A stretch of 64,000 bases of DNA, from assembly GCF_028369105.1 (NCBI RefSeq), contig NZ_JAQNDO010000001.1, forward strand, positions 9,208,501-9,272,500, given 5' to 3'. Position numbers and translations under genes: made by a program. The notes below the pieces were generated by a model. That model saw only the letters and a list, made by a program, of their open reading frames with translations, had not been told where the DNA came from and did not search any database. The DNA is from Polyangium mundeleinium (GTDB lineage Bacteria > Myxococcota_A > Polyangia > Polyangiales > Polyangiaceae). This document shows positions 37,207 to 47,086 of this stretch, piece after piece. Every line of letters starts with the position of its first letter. Position 1 is the stretch's first letter.

Positions 37207-38382
37207 CTAGCGACCGCTTCGCGAAGGGGCCTTCGCGGGCAAGCTCGCGGGCGTGCGCGCGTCCGACGACGAGGAGCTCTTCGACGTCCGGCCATTCATG
37301 ACGACGGCGATGCCCGCGACGACGGCGACCAGGAAGAGGACGAAGAAGAAGATCTTCCAGAACGAATACGGCGCCTTGCCGATCACCTCGCCGGTCTGTC
37401 CGTTCACGAGGAACTGAAAGGGCTTGTCCTGGTACCGATAGGCCGCGATCCACACGGGCAAGAGCACGTGCTTGAAGGTCACGTGCGAGAAGTGGTTGTC
37501 GACGTGCAGGTTGCGCTGTTCGTCCCCCGGGACGTCGCTCCGGCAGCGGCTCCACTGGGTCGAGCCCATGATCGTTTGCCCCGTGTCCCACGCGGGCATG
37601 AGATCGATCGCGTAGGCCTCGGCGCGCCAGCCCGCGAGGAACTCGGGGCGATACGGCGTGAGCTCGCCGGTGTTGAAGGTACGGAAGCTGTCCCCGAGGT
37701 TCTCGGGCAGCCCCTTCGAGGCGCACACGATCACGTCGTCGAAGGTGTCGGTGCGACGGCCGCGCGCAGGCTCCCAGCGGGTCTTCTGCACCTGCCGCGT
37801 CTGCCGGTTGCCCTGCTCGTCCGTATACGTTTCGGTCTCGTAATAATGGTAGCCGGCCTCGGCGGTCCACGACGAGTCCACGCGCGCGTCGAACGTCCAG
37901 TACGGGACGTACACGCCCGCGAAGCCCTCGACCTTGGCCATCTTCTTCAGGTCATTCGGGCGGAACCAGAGCGAGCCGAGCCACTCTTCGAAGCGATGGT
38001 TCGCGCTGTTCTTGTCGACCTTGAAAGGCACGACGGACTCGGGGCGGATCGCCGTGCCCGCGGACTGTTGCGCGAGGACCTGATGCGATCGACAGAAGGT
38101 GCACGTCGCGGTCTGCTCGCCCGGGGGGACGTTGACGGTCGCGCCACACTCGCGGCAGCTCACCTGCGCGACCGGCGTACCGTATCCACGCGCGGCGAGG
38201 CGCATGCCCTCTTCGATCGGGATCTCGCGGACGTGGCCCCCAGCCCCGTGGGGGACGGCCTGCTGGAAGCCGCAATAGGGGCACTTCATGGCCTGCGTGC
38301 CCGCGTCGTAGCCGAGCTTCGCGCCGCACTGGCCGCACGGGAACGTGTCGCCCGAAGGGCCCGGATCGAATGCGCTCGTCAC
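37207..38382 (-). CDS. Double zinc-ribbon membrane protein
   Basis: A 391-aa protein. Two zinc ribbons occupy the N-terminus (C16-C19/C34-C37 and C76-C79/C94-C97, all CxxC pairs). A central region of about 220 residues (YVPYWTFDARVDSSWTAEAG, HVLLPVWIAAYRYQDKPFQF) resembles proteins with a 'primosomal-type' zinc ribbon fused to a membrane anchor. One transmembrane helix lies at about 355-375 (FWKIFFFVLFLVAVVAGIAV). The tail is Ser/Ala/Pro-rich. Start GTG at 38382 with GGAGG and AAGAG upstream. The function is unknown. Confidence 0.75.
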   Translation of the reverse strand: MTSAFDPGPSGDTFPCGQCGAKLGYDAGTQAMKCPYCGFQQAVPHGAGGHVREIPIEEGMRLAARGYGTPVAQVSCRECGATVNVPPGEQTATCTFCRSHQVLAQQSAGTAIRPESVVPFKVDKNSANHRFEEWLGSLWFRPNDLKKMAKVEGFAGVYVPYWTFDARVDSSWTAEAGYHYYETETYTDEQGNRQTRQVQKTRWEPARGRRTDTFDDVIVCASKGLPENLGDSFRTFNTGELTPYRPEFLAGWRAEAYAIDLMPAWDTGQTIMGSTQWSRCRSDVPGDEQRNLHVDNHFSHVTFKHVLLPVWIAAYRYQDKPFQFLVNGQTGEVIGKAPYSFWKIFFFVLFLVAVVAGIAVVMNGRTSKSSSSSDARTPASLPAKAPSRSGR

Positions 38383-38448
38383 CTCTTGTCCTCCAGCTCC
38401 GATGTTACAAGGAAGCTTGCCGCAAAGACCACGCGCGCGAGCAACGTG

Positions 38449-39816
38449 TCACGTGGCTTCGACGTCGGCCTCGGGCGTGGGGGCGTGCGAGGGCAGATCG
38501 AGGAGGCTTCCTTCGCGCTTCTTGCCGATCTCGCCAGCGCGCGCGAGGGCCATGCGGAAGAGGACGGGGCCGATCATCTCGTTGATGACGATCGTGCCGA
38601 GGATGAGCGTCGACGCGGCCTGGCCCCAAGGCTTGAACGAGTTCGCGACGAGGTTCGCGAGGCCGATCGCGACGCCGGCCTGCGGGAACATGCCGAAGGG
38701 AATGCGGGCCGCGACCTCGGGATCGACCTTGGCCACGCGAGCGCCGAAGCGCGCGCCGGCGAAGATGCCCGCCGCGCGGGTAAGCGCTGCCACGGCTGCG
38801 TAAGGCGCGACCGTGAAGAAGGCGTGCAGGTGGACCTCGGCGCCCACGACCGCAAAGAAGACGGCGAACGTGGGCATCGCCGCGACCTCGGTCTCGTGGA
38901 TGACCTCGTGGCCGCTGACGGGGCTGATGTTCTCGAGGAAGAGGCCGGCCGAGAGGCCGACGAGCAGCGGGTCGAGGTGCAGCGCGCCGCCGATCTCGGC
39001 GACGACGAAGAGGACCGCGAAGACGAAGAGCCCGATGCGCTGACCAACGCGGCGGATGTAGAGCGCCGAGACGAGCCCTACGGCGATGCCAGTCGCGATC
39101 GAACCGAAGATGTGCACCGCGAGGGCGCCGAAGATCGAGGAGCCAGCGCCGCTCGCCGTGGCCTCGGGGGGAAACACAGCGCGCGCCACGGACTCGGTGA
39201 AGGAGAAGGCCACGACGACCGCGAGATCCGCGAGCACCACGATCGAGAGGCACATCTCGCTGAGCGGGCCGATCGCGCGTGTCTCCTTGAGGATGCCCAT
39301 GACGACGGCGGGCGAGAGCGCGGAGAGCACGGTGGAACAGATGAGCGCGACCGTGAGGCGCTGCGCCGAGGTCATCTCCGCGGTGAACTCGATGCGCCCG
39401 AGGACGAACGCGAAGAACCCGAAGAGCAGGACGAACTCGGTGAGGAGGCCGAAAATCGAGACAAGGCCGATGCTGCGGATCTTCGGGCGGAGGCGCGCGA
39501 AGTTGAGCTCGCATCCGGCGTTCAGCGCGATGAGCCCGACCGCGACCTTCTTCACGAGCGTGAGGTCGCCGAGCATCGACGGCGTGATGAGGCGAAGCAC
39601 CTCGGGGCCGAAGAGCGCGCCACAGAGGATGAAGCCCGTGAGGTGCGGCAGCCGGAGGCCGTGGAAGATGTGCCCCGTCTGCATCGCCGCGATCAGCAGG
39701 AAGCCGAACGCGAGCGCCGCGCCCGAGCCCGTGATCGTGGCATCCGCGGGCAAGAAGGAGCGCGCGGCAAAGGAGATGCCGGCGACGAGCGCGAGGACGA
39801 TCGCCGCGCGGATCAC
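38449..39816 (-). CDS. CPA2-type cation/proton antiporter
   Basis: A 455-aa membrane protein with about 12 transmembrane helices. Typical CPA2 segments include GHIFHGLRLPHLTGFILCGA, LIALNAGCELNF and GMFPQAGVAIGLANLVAN. There is no clear C-terminal TrkA domain. The start is GTG 39816 with GGAGGG 8 nt upstream and a GTGA overlap with the preceding antiporter gene. The two are likely to be translated together and may form a hetero-oligomer. It would exchange Na+ or K+ for H+ across the inner membrane. Confidence 0.85.
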   Translation of the reverse strand: MIRAAIVLALVAGISFAARSFLPADATITGSGAALAFGFLLIAAMQTGHIFHGLRLPHLTGFILCGALFGPEVLRLITPSMLGDLTLVKKVAVGLIALNAGCELNFARLRPKIRSIGLVSIFGLLTEFVLLFGFFAFVLGRIEFTAEMTSAQRLTVALICSTVLSALSPAVVMGILKETRAIGPLSEMCLSIVVLADLAVVVAFSFTESVARAVFPPEATASGAGSSIFGALAVHIFGSIATGIAVGLVSALYIRRVGQRIGLFVFAVLFVVAEIGGALHLDPLLVGLSAGLFLENISPVSGHEVIHETEVAAMPTFAVFFAVVGAEVHLHAFFTVAPYAAVAALTRAAGIFAGARFGARVAKVDPEVAARIPFGMFPQAGVAIGLANLVANSFKPWGQAASTLILGTIVINEMIGPVLFRMALARAGEIGKKREGSLLDLPSHAPTPEADVEAT

Positions 39817-41141
39817 GCGCTTCCCTCCGGGGTCGTCGGCGTCGTCGAGAGGACGGGGGCCGCGTCGGCCTGCGGCTTCGGCGGCTCCGGCGGCTGCACA
39901 CGCGTGGGCGGGATCGGGGTGAGATCCACGCCGGTGCGCCGGCGCCGCCACTCGAGGATCCGCACCACGACCTCGGTGAGCACGCCGCCGATGAGGACGG
40001 CGTTGATGGCCCAGCGAACACGCTCGGGCCCGTAGCCGTGGTACAGGGTCGCCGCGCTGACCATGAGGACGATGGAGCTCGGGCTCTGCGGCGCGAGCGC
40101 GAGCGCGAGCATGCGCGCGCTCGGCAGCTCCTTCGGTCCCACGCGCTTCGACCAGATCGCGCCGAGGCGCTTGCCCGCGACGCGCGCGAGGACGAACGCC
40201 GTCGCGAGGAGCCAGCCCTGCCATTCGAGCGGCCGCCACGTCGCGCCGACGACGAGGAGGAAGATCAGGTAGATCGGGCGCTCGACGTCGAGCAGCGTCT
40301 TCTTCAAACCTTCGAGATCACGGATCGGGAGGTTCGCGAGCAGGGCGCCCGCGATCGCGCAGACGACGGGGACGCTCAGCGCGAGGTAACCAGCGACGCC
40401 CGCCGAGAGCGCCACCGCGCCGAGCAAGAGCGTGAGCTCCTCGGCCGCGTTGTGCGCGCCGCGCAGGAGGACGTACGTGAGGATGCCGAGCACGCCGCCG
40501 AGGCCGAGCGTCAGGAGCAACCACGCCGACGACGGCAAGACCCAGCGCGTCGTGTCGTTCTCGGGGCGGAAGAGGATCGCGACGACGCCGAGGAGCGCGA
40601 GGCCCGTGACCTCGTCGAGGCTCGTGACCTCGTCGATCATGCGCGCGGCCTTGCGACCGACGCGGCGCTCCCAGAACTCCATGCTGATCGGCGCGCTTGG
40701 CGCCGCGCAGGCCGCGAGCACGAGCGCATCCCGCGCGAAGGCGTTCCGCTCCCACGGCACACCCATGCCGAGCAGCGCCATGGCGCAGAGGCCCGCGGTC
40801 GTGAGCATGGGGACGACGGACTCGAGGACGATGACGGGGCCGAGCGACGTAGGCAGCGCGTCGAGCTTGCGCACGTCGAAGTGCAAGCCCACGACGAACC
40901 CGACCCAGCCGAGGCCAAACTCGAACGCGGGCTTGAGGTCGAGAAGGACCTGGGGCGTCAGAATCCCCACGCTGTCGAGCGAGAAGATCGCGCCCATCGC
41001 GAGGAACGGCACGCCCGCGGAGATGAGGACGGTGACGCCAAAGCGCTGCTCGAGCGCCTTCACCTTCGGCTGCGCGAGCAGCACGGCCAGCCCGAGCGCG
41101 GCCGCGAGGCCGACGACGATGCGGAGCCGATCGGGGGGCAT
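39813..41141 (-). CDS. Second cation/proton antiporter-like membrane protein
   Basis: A 442-aa polytopic protein with about 12 hydrophobic segments. It resembles the CPA family (GLGWVGFVVGLHFDVRKLDA, SLDEVTGLALLGVVAILF), with conserved acidic residues in membrane segments. Sequence identity to the downstream antiporter is low. I chose the ATG at 41141 (MPPDRLRI); an upstream ATG at 41204 is also possible, and neither has a clear ribosome binding site. The gene overlaps the next antiporter by 4 nt. The pairing of two antiporter-like genes suggests a two-component exchanger (inference). Confidence 0.75.
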   Translation of the reverse strand: MPPDRLRIVVGLAAALGLAVLLAQPKVKALEQRFGVTVLISAGVPFLAMGAIFSLDSVGILTPQVLLDLKPAFEFGLGWVGFVVGLHFDVRKLDALPTSLGPVIVLESVVPMLTTAGLCAMALLGMGVPWERNAFARDALVLAACAAPSAPISMEFWERRVGRKAARMIDEVTSLDEVTGLALLGVVAILFRPENDTTRWVLPSSAWLLLTLGLGGVLGILTYVLLRGAHNAAEELTLLLGAVALSAGVAGYLALSVPVVCAIAGALLANLPIRDLEGLKKTLLDVERPIYLIFLLVVGATWRPLEWQGWLLATAFVLARVAGKRLGAIWSKRVGPKELPSARMLALALAPQSPSSIVLMVSAATLYHGYGPERVRWAINAVLIGGVLTEVVVRILEWRRRRTGVDLTPIPPTRVQPPEPPKPQADAAPVLSTTPTTPEGSA

Positions 41142-41290
41142 CACTTGGGGAGTATCAGCCAAGATCGGCGGCTTGGCCTGCGGAAAGCGCGCCCAAACAC
41201 GCATGCGTTCCGCACGTCGGAGGGCCGAGCCTCACGGCCGCGCACGCATTTCCGCGCCCACGCCGAAGCGCGGGATCATGGGCTTTTTCG

Positions 41291-43498
41291 TCAGGATCGG
41301 GTCGTGCGCGGAGCCGGCGTCCGTGATCGCCCGCGGCTCGTCGAAGGCGCGCGCGGCGGCGCCTCCTGGCTCGAAGGCATGGGCGTGACGGAGCGGGCGC
41401 GCAGGAGGTTCCCGTCGCACTCGACCTCGACGCCGAGCGCGCGACAGCGACGAACGAGGCGCTCGAGATCAACGTCAGGCGCGAGGAGCAAACCAGACGG
41501 CGGGGACGGATCGATGAAGAGCTCGGAGGCGGGGCGCCGCGTGCGCAAGAGCTCGCGGATCTCCGCGTCTTCCACCCACAGGAAGCCCGCGGCGGGGACG
41601 AAGCTCGCGCGGCCGATCACCACGCTCGCCTGGATGAGCATCTGCGAGATGCCGTCGGGGAGCTTCGCGACGGCCTCGATCCGCGCGCGCAGCGCGTCGC
41701 TTTCAAGCCCGGCGGAGAGGGCCCGCGCGATCGACGAGGGCGCGAGGAGGAGATCGACCTTGTCGCCGATGCGCGTGATCTCGGCGAATGGAACGAGCGC
41801 GAGCACGTGCGCGACGCGCGCCGAAGGGGCGATCTGGAGGATCTGCGTCTCGACGAAATGGCTCGGGGCCGGATCGAGGCTCGGCGCGGTGCCCGCGAGC
41901 ATGGCGCGGCCGCGCGGCGTGAGGCGCAAGGCAGGGCCGTCGTCGAGGTCGTCGCCGCCGAGGTCGAGGATGCCGAGCGCAGGCAAGGATTCGAGCGCGA
42001 TGCGGCGCGTGATTTCGAGGACCTCCGGGGCCTCGTTCGAGGTGCGATCGCCCCAGCGGCGCAGGAGGCGCTCGACGCCGCCGATGCGATCGTCCGCGGC
42101 GAGGTAGCCGCGGAGCGAGGCCCACGGCACCCAGCGGCCCTCGCCGAGCTCTTGCAGCGCGTCGATGACCATCTCGCGGAGGGCGCCGATCGGGCTCGAC
42201 TCGCGGCCCTCGGAGGCGGCACGTAACACCTCGCGCTCGGGACGCGCTTCGTCCCATGCGCCGCCGCGGCGCCACGTGTCGAAGAGGACGCGGCCGAGCT
42301 CGTGCACGGCGAGCGATCCCGGAGGCGTGGCCGCCGAGGCCGCCGACGGCTCCCACAAACCGATGGCGCGCGAAACCGCGGCCGAGAGCGCGACCATCTC
42401 CACGTCGCGGCCGAAGCGCTGGGCGAGACGAACGAGGAGCGAACGAGGCGTGCCCACGCCGGGACGAACGTCGCTGCCAGGCTCGCGCACCGCGTACGCA
42501 AGGCCGAGCGCGAGCATGCCCGGATCGGGGGCGAAGCGGGCGCGGCGCGGCGCGTGATCTTCTTCGAGGACGAACGATCGGATCTGCGCGCGGCGGGCCT
42601 CGCGGGCCTTGCGGCGCTCGGCGCCGACGATGGTCGAGATCTCGGTCGGGATGACGTGGCGGTTCGGGTGGATCGGGATCAGGAAGGCCCGACGTTCGAG
42701 CGCGAAGCCCGCGCCTCGCCGGCTGGCCGTGATGCCGGTGGCGCCGCGCAGGCGCATGGGCTCACGTTCGAGATCGAGCAGCTCCTGCGTGTCGACCTCG
42801 CCGCCGACGGCCTCGATGGCTTCGAGCAAGCGACGCTCGACCGGAGCGAGCCGCTCGACCTCGGACGCGAGGCGCGACGTATCGCAGAGCGTCTCCCACG
42901 CGGCTTCGAGCGAGAGCGCGATCGGCGGCGTGGCCGGGCGGCCGAGGTAGTGCGCGGCCACGGCGCTGACGGTTTCGAACGACGCCTGCGAGAGGAGCGC
43001 GCGGAGAGCGCGCGGGTCCTCGCTCTCCCAGGACTTGAGCTGCACGAGGAACGCGGTTGGAAGGACGAGCTCGATGCCTTCGTCGATCTTGCGCGCGTAC
43101 ACGACGCCGCGCGCGACGAGCGGCTCGAGCCCCGCGGGCAACGTCGGCACGACGAGCGCGCCGCCGGCCTCGGCGATGCGGTGGAGCAGCTCGCGGCTCG
43201 ACGCCTGCAAGCGCGACGGATCCCGCACGTCGGGGATGCCGACGAGCGCGCGGGCGACCTGCGACGGAGCGTCGATGCGCTTCTGCGCATCGATGCGTAT
43301 GCCGAGGCGGCGGATGAGCGCCGCGAGCTCGGAGTCCGGAAGGGCGCGGAGGATGTGATCGAGCCGGCGGGGCGATCCGCCTCCGGTCTCATCGGACGCG
43401 GGCTCGGGTTCCACTGCGCGCGAAGCGCGTTGGCCCTTCGAGGCACCGTGCGCAGGTTCCAGAGCGGCTTCGCCGTGTCGTCCGCCGATGGAGGTCAT
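41291..43498 (-). CDS. XPB/Ssl2-N-like helicase-associated protein
   Basis: A 735-aa soluble protein. The C-terminal third (LDLGGDDLDDGPALRLTPRG, VLALVPFAEITRIGDKVDLL, GVEVECDGNLLRARSV) resembles the helicase-associated domain found beside bacterial XPB helicases. The N-terminal two thirds are a winged-helix-rich region (LPDSELAALIRRLGI). No Walker motif is present, so it is not itself a helicase. An XPB-like helicase gene is not seen nearby. The ATG at 43498 is used; GTG 43549 or TTG 43555 could extend it by up to 19 residues. Confidence 0.6.
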   Translation of the reverse strand: MTSIGGRHGEAALEPAHGASKGQRASRAVEPEPASDETGGGSPRRLDHILRALPDSELAALIRRLGIRIDAQKRIDAPSQVARALVGIPDVRDPSRLQASSRELLHRIAEAGGALVVPTLPAGLEPLVARGVVYARKIDEGIELVLPTAFLVQLKSWESEDPRALRALLSQASFETVSAVAAHYLGRPATPPIALSLEAAWETLCDTSRLASEVERLAPVERRLLEAIEAVGGEVDTQELLDLEREPMRLRGATGITASRRGAGFALERRAFLIPIHPNRHVIPTEISTIVGAERRKAREARRAQIRSFVLEEDHAPRRARFAPDPGMLALGLAYAVREPGSDVRPGVGTPRSLLVRLAQRFGRDVEMVALSAAVSRAIGLWEPSAASAATPPGSLAVHELGRVLFDTWRRGGAWDEARPEREVLRAASEGRESSPIGALREMVIDALQELGEGRWVPWASLRGYLAADDRIGGVERLLRRWGDRTSNEAPEVLEITRRIALESLPALGILDLGGDDLDDGPALRLTPRGRAMLAGTAPSLDPAPSHFVETQILQIAPSARVAHVLALVPFAEITRIGDKVDLLLAPSSIARALSAGLESDALRARIEAVAKLPDGISQMLIQASVVIGRASFVPAAGFLWVEDAEIRELLRTRRPASELFIDPSPPSGLLLAPDVDLERLVRRCRALGVEVECDGNLLRARSVTPMPSSQEAPPRAPSTSRGRSRTPAPRTTRS

Positions 43499-43825
43499 GA
43501 CATCACCGACATGGAAGGAGGGGTTGTCGGACGCGTCGACTCGCTTCACGTCCAACGAACGACACTACACGACGAAGGGTGCACCGACATCCCCCAATCG
43601 GCGCAATTTCTGCGGTCTTCGCGCCACTTTCGTGCGCATCTCGAACGCCTCGGGTCGCACGCGTGGAAGACCTGCATGGGCTCCGCTGCTACCACGACTG
43701 GAATTCGACAGGGGTTTTACCGGGAATTTTTCGAGCGTGATCGACAGCGTCAGGGAACTCCCGATACGCACGAGGAGATGCCGGATGGACGATGCGGGAC
43801 TACGATGGATCCCTGGAGGGCATGA
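43499..43825. other. Divergent intergenic region, no gene seen
   Basis: This 327-bp stretch between the helicase-associated gene and the HD phosphohydrolase gene is AT-richer than its surroundings. It must contain both promoters, but I cannot name elements with confidence. Confidence 0.4.
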
Positions 43826-45163
43826 GTGATCCTGCGTGACCCGGTGCATGGGCTCGTCGCGTTCGAAAGCGAAGAAGACTCGATCGTGACGCGCCTCCTC
43901 GGCGCCAGAGAGATGCAACGGCTGCGGCGGATACGCCAGCTCGGGCTCACCTCGCTCGCGTACCCAGGCGCCGAGCACACGCGCTTCTCGCACGCGATCG
44001 GCGCCGCGCACGTGATGAAGCTCCTGCTCGCGCGGCTCAGGCAGATCGATCGAGATCTGCCGTTCTGGCAACGCGTGACGAGCGAGCGCGCGCGCGACGC
44101 CATCGCGGCGGCGCTGCTGCACGACGTCGGACACGGGCCGCTCTCGCACCTGTTCGAGGCGGCGATGCCGGGCGCCGTGGAGCACGAGACGTGGACCGCG
44201 AGGATCCTGCTCGACCCGGCATGCGAGCTGCACCAGATCCTCGCCGAGGACGATCCGAGCCTGCCGCGCCGCGTAGCCGATCTCGTCGCGGGCAAGCACG
44301 AGCTGCCCTACCTCGCCCGCGCGGTGAGCGGCACCTTCGACGTCGACCGCTGCGACTACCTCCTGCGCGACGCGCACGCGACCGGCGTGCGCTACGGCGA
44401 CTACGACCTGCCGTGGCTGCTCCGAAGCCTCCGCTTCAGCGAGCCGAGCGGCCCCCCCGGTCACAACGCGCCGTCGCTCGCGATCGACGGACAGAAGGGC
44501 ATCGTCGCGATCGAGTCGTTCCTGCTCGCGCGGTACTTCATGTTCCAGCAGGTCTACTTTCACAAAGCCACACGCGCGGCCGAGTGGATGATCGGCGCCA
44601 TCCTGCGCCGCGCCCTCGCGCTCGTCGTGGATGGCACGCGCCTGCCCGTCCTGCCACCCGCGATCGCCGCCGTCGCCGCGGGGGACGTACCCTCGCTCGA
44701 TCAGTACCTCGAGCTCGACGACCAGGTCCTGCTCGGCGCCATCCACGCATGGGAGGAAGCAAAAGACCCCACGCTGAGTGATCTCTGCCGGCGGCTCCGC
44801 GCGCGCTCGCTCTTCAAGACGATCGAGCTCTCGCCCGAGGCGCACGGGGACGGCGAGAGCTTCACCGGAAGCGCGTTCGGCGCGCTCGACGACGGGGCCC
44901 GCGAGAAGGCGCTCGCCGCCGCGCGCACGGTCGCCTCGGAGCGGGGGCTCGATCCGGACCTGTACGTGGGTCTCGACGTCGCGACGGACACGCCGTATGC
45001 CGAAGACGACTCGCTGCACGTGGTCTTCCCGAGCGGCAAGCCCCGTCCCCCTTCGGAGGTTTCGTTCTTGCTCGATCGTCTGCGCAACGAGACGCTCACC
45101 CGCTGCCGGCTGATCTTCGCCCCGGAGCTGCGCGACGCGATGCGGGAGGCGTTCGTCCGTTGA
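43826..45163 (+). CDS. HD-domain phosphohydrolase (dNTPase-like)
   Basis: A 445-aa metal-dependent phosphohydrolase. The HD signature is complete: H56 in HTRFSH, H99-D100 in LLHDVGHGPLSH, and an Asp in FDVDRCDYLLRD (about 171-182). The opening IxDPVHGLV and this spacing match the SAMHD1/dGTPase-like branch, which hydrolyses dNTPs. The start is GTG at 43826 with GGAGG 6 nt upstream. It overlaps the next gene by 4 nt and heads a three-gene run with a secreted protein and glycerate kinase. The physiological substrate is unknown. Confidence 0.88.
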   Translation: MILRDPVHGLVAFESEEDSIVTRLLGAREMQRLRRIRQLGLTSLAYPGAEHTRFSHAIGAAHVMKLLLARLRQIDRDLPFWQRVTSERARDAIAAALLHDVGHGPLSHLFEAAMPGAVEHETWTARILLDPACELHQILAEDDPSLPRRVADLVAGKHELPYLARAVSGTFDVDRCDYLLRDAHATGVRYGDYDLPWLLRSLRFSEPSGPPGHNAPSLAIDGQKGIVAIESFLLARYFMFQQVYFHKATRAAEWMIGAILRRALALVVDGTRLPVLPPAIAAVAAGDVPSLDQYLELDDQVLLGAIHAWEEAKDPTLSDLCRRLRARSLFKTIELSPEAHGDGESFTGSAFGALDDGAREKALAAARTVASERGLDPDLYVGLDVATDTPYAEDDSLHVVFPSGKPRPPSEVSFLLDRLRNETLTRCRLIFAPELRDAMREAFVR

Positions 45164-45819
45164 GCCGCGCGCGCGTCTCGGCGGCGCGCGGCGTGGGCCT
45201 CGCCGTGCTGCTCGTGCTCGGAAGCTCGGCCGCGACGGCGCAGGCCGACGACGACGGGCCCGACGGCGTCTACGGGCGCCTCGACGGCGACCTCGACGTG
45301 CGCGTCGGCGCCGGAGCCGCATTCGCGCGCGGAGGCCCCGCGCTCGCCGCCCACGCGTCCCTCCTGTACCTGTCATCCGCGGGCTTGTACGCGCACTACA
45401 CCGACGCCCTCGGGACGGACGGCCCGGCCGTCACGCGATCGATCGCGACCGGCGTGGTGATCGAGCCACTCTTCCTCGGCCGCTTCGCGACGAACCTGGA
45501 GCATGGGCCCGCGCGCTTCGACCTCGGCCTCGACTCGTTCGCGCTCGGCCTCGGCGCCTTCTGGGAAGCCCCGCGCGGAGGCACGTTCAGCGCCGAGCCG
45601 GGATTCGAGTTCTCCATCGGCCTCGGCTTCCCGTTTTTCGCGAACGCCACGGGGCCGGTGCTCGGCGTGCGCGGCGCGCTCCGCGTCCGGCCGGGAGCGT
45701 TCACCGGCGCGGCGCCCTTCCACCTGATCGATCAGGGCGCGCTCCTCTCGGTCACGCTCACGTGGCGCCACATCGTGCCCGTTCACCTCGTGGACGTGGC
45801 CGATCGGCTCGAACGATGA
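45160..45819 (+). CDS. Secreted outer-membrane-like protein
   Basis: A 219-aa protein starting at TTG 45160 (TTGA overlap with the upstream stop). The signal peptide ends near ATAQA. The mature region has alternating Gly/aromatic strands (GAFWEAPRGGTFSAEPGFEF; GLGFPFFANATGPVLGVRG) that fit a small beta-barrel. No named family. It overlaps both neighbours, so the three genes are translationally linked. The functional link between them is not obvious. Confidence 0.7.
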   Translation: MSRARVSAARGVGLAVLLVLGSSAATAQADDDGPDGVYGRLDGDLDVRVGAGAAFARGGPALAAHASLLYLSSAGLYAHYTDALGTDGPAVTRSIATGVVIEPLFLGRFATNLEHGPARFDLGLDSFALGLGAFWEAPRGGTFSAEPGFEFSIGLGFPFFANATGPVLGVRGALRVRPGAFTGAAPFHLIDQGALLSVTLTWRHIVPVHLVDVADRLER

Positions 45820-47075
45820 TCACCGCCGAGGCGGCCCTCCGGCACGTCCTCGCCGAGGTCTTTCGAGAGAGCCTCGCCGCGCTCGACCCGGCCCGCCTCG
45901 TGGCGGAGGCCCTGCCCTCGCGGCCCCCTGAAGGCGCGCGCGTCCGGCTCTTCGCCGCGGGCAAAGCGGCGGCGGCGATGGCCCGGGGCGCTCTCTCCCG
46001 CTGGGGCGATTGCATCGAGGCCACGCTCGTCGTGACCGTCGACGGCGCGCCGCTCGCCTTTCGCGGGCTCGATCTCCAGAGCGCAGCCGTCGTCCTCCGC
46101 GCTGCACACCCTGTCCCCGACGAACGCAGCGTCGCAGCGGCCCACGCGGCGCTCGCGCACGTACGTGGCCTCGGCCCCGCGGATCGCGTCCTCGCGTTGA
46201 TCTCGGGCGGCAGCTCTGCGCTCCTCGTGTTGCCTCCGCCCGGGCTCGACCTCGACGACGAACGCCACGTCGTCCGCGCGCTCCTCGAAGGTGGCGCGCC
46301 GATCCACGACGTGAACCTCGTGCGCCGCCACCTCTCGCGCATCAAAGGCGGACGGCTCGCCGCCGCGGCCGCGCCTGCATTCGTGGAGACGCTCGCGCTC
46401 TCCGACGTCGTCGGCGGCGCGCTGCACGACATCGGCTCCGGCCCCACGGTCCCCGATCCCACGACCGCCGCCGAGGCCCGCGTCGCGCTCGCCCGGTATG
46501 CCCCCGCCGAGCTTGCCGCGCGCGTCGCGCCCCACCTCGACGACACGGAAACCCCGTTCCCCACGCGCACCGCGGCCCGCCTGCTCGCCGGCCCCGAGGA
46601 CTTCGCCCGCGCTGCCGCCGCGAACCTCTCCGCGCGTGGTTTTTCCGTCCGGATCGAGCCCCCCGAAGGCGGTGACGCGCGCGCCGTGGTGGAAAAACGC
46701 CTCGCGCAGGCTGCGGCGCTTGACCCAGGCAGCGCGATCGTCATCGCGTGCGAGCCAACGCTCGCCTTACCGCCCGAACGCGGACGCGGCGGACGCGCTG
46801 GCTGGGTCGCGCTTGCCGCCATGAAAAGACTTCCTCCGGGTGTCGCGCTCCTCTGCGGCGCCTCCGACGGCACCGACGGAAGCTCCTCCGCCGCAGGCGC
46901 CGTCGTGAGCCCTGGCGCCGCGAACGACTTCGATGCAGCGCGAATCGACGCGGCGCTCGCTGGCTACGATGATGCCGCGATCCACCACGCCCTCGGCACG
47001 GCGATCGACACGGGCCCGACAGGGCAGAACCTCACGGATCTGCACATCCTGGCGCGTTTTTTCTCGGAGAGCTGA
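45816..47075 (+). CDS. Glycerate 2-kinase (MOFRL family)
   Basis: A 419-aa class II glycerate kinase converting glycerate to 2-phosphoglycerate. Diagnostic segments include LFAAGKAAAAMARGAL near residue 45, LISGGSSALL, IKGGRLAAAAAPA, SDVVGGALHDIGSGPTVPDP, and the MOFRL-domain motif CGASDGTDGSSSAAGAVV. The ATG at 45816 overlaps the previous stop (ATGA). It is the last gene of the three-gene run and is convergent with the next unit (11 nt). Confidence 0.93.
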   Translation: MITAEAALRHVLAEVFRESLAALDPARLVAEALPSRPPEGARVRLFAAGKAAAAMARGALSRWGDCIEATLVVTVDGAPLAFRGLDLQSAAVVLRAAHPVPDERSVAAAHAALAHVRGLGPADRVLALISGGSSALLVLPPPGLDLDDERHVVRALLEGGAPIHDVNLVRRHLSRIKGGRLAAAAAPAFVETLALSDVVGGALHDIGSGPTVPDPTTAAEARVALARYAPAELAARVAPHLDDTETPFPTRTAARLLAGPEDFARAAAANLSARGFSVRIEPPEGGDARAVVEKRLAQAAALDPGSAIVIACEPTLALPPERGRGGRAGWVALAAMKRLPPGVALLCGASDGTDGSSSAAGAVVSPGAANDFDAARIDAALAGYDDAAIHHALGTAIDTGPTGQNLTDLHILARFFSES

Positions 47076-47086
47076 GAGACCGCGTT

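Noticed and set aside
37147-40035. Very long open frame on the plus strand, with similar ones at 68-1816 and 58929-62726
   Set aside because: These are antisense shadows of well-supported minus-strand genes in high-GC DNA. They are rich in Arg, Ala, Glu and His and show no domains or signal sequences.
41291-43498. Active helicase
   Set aside because: No Walker A or B motif is present; only helicase-associated-like sequence is seen.
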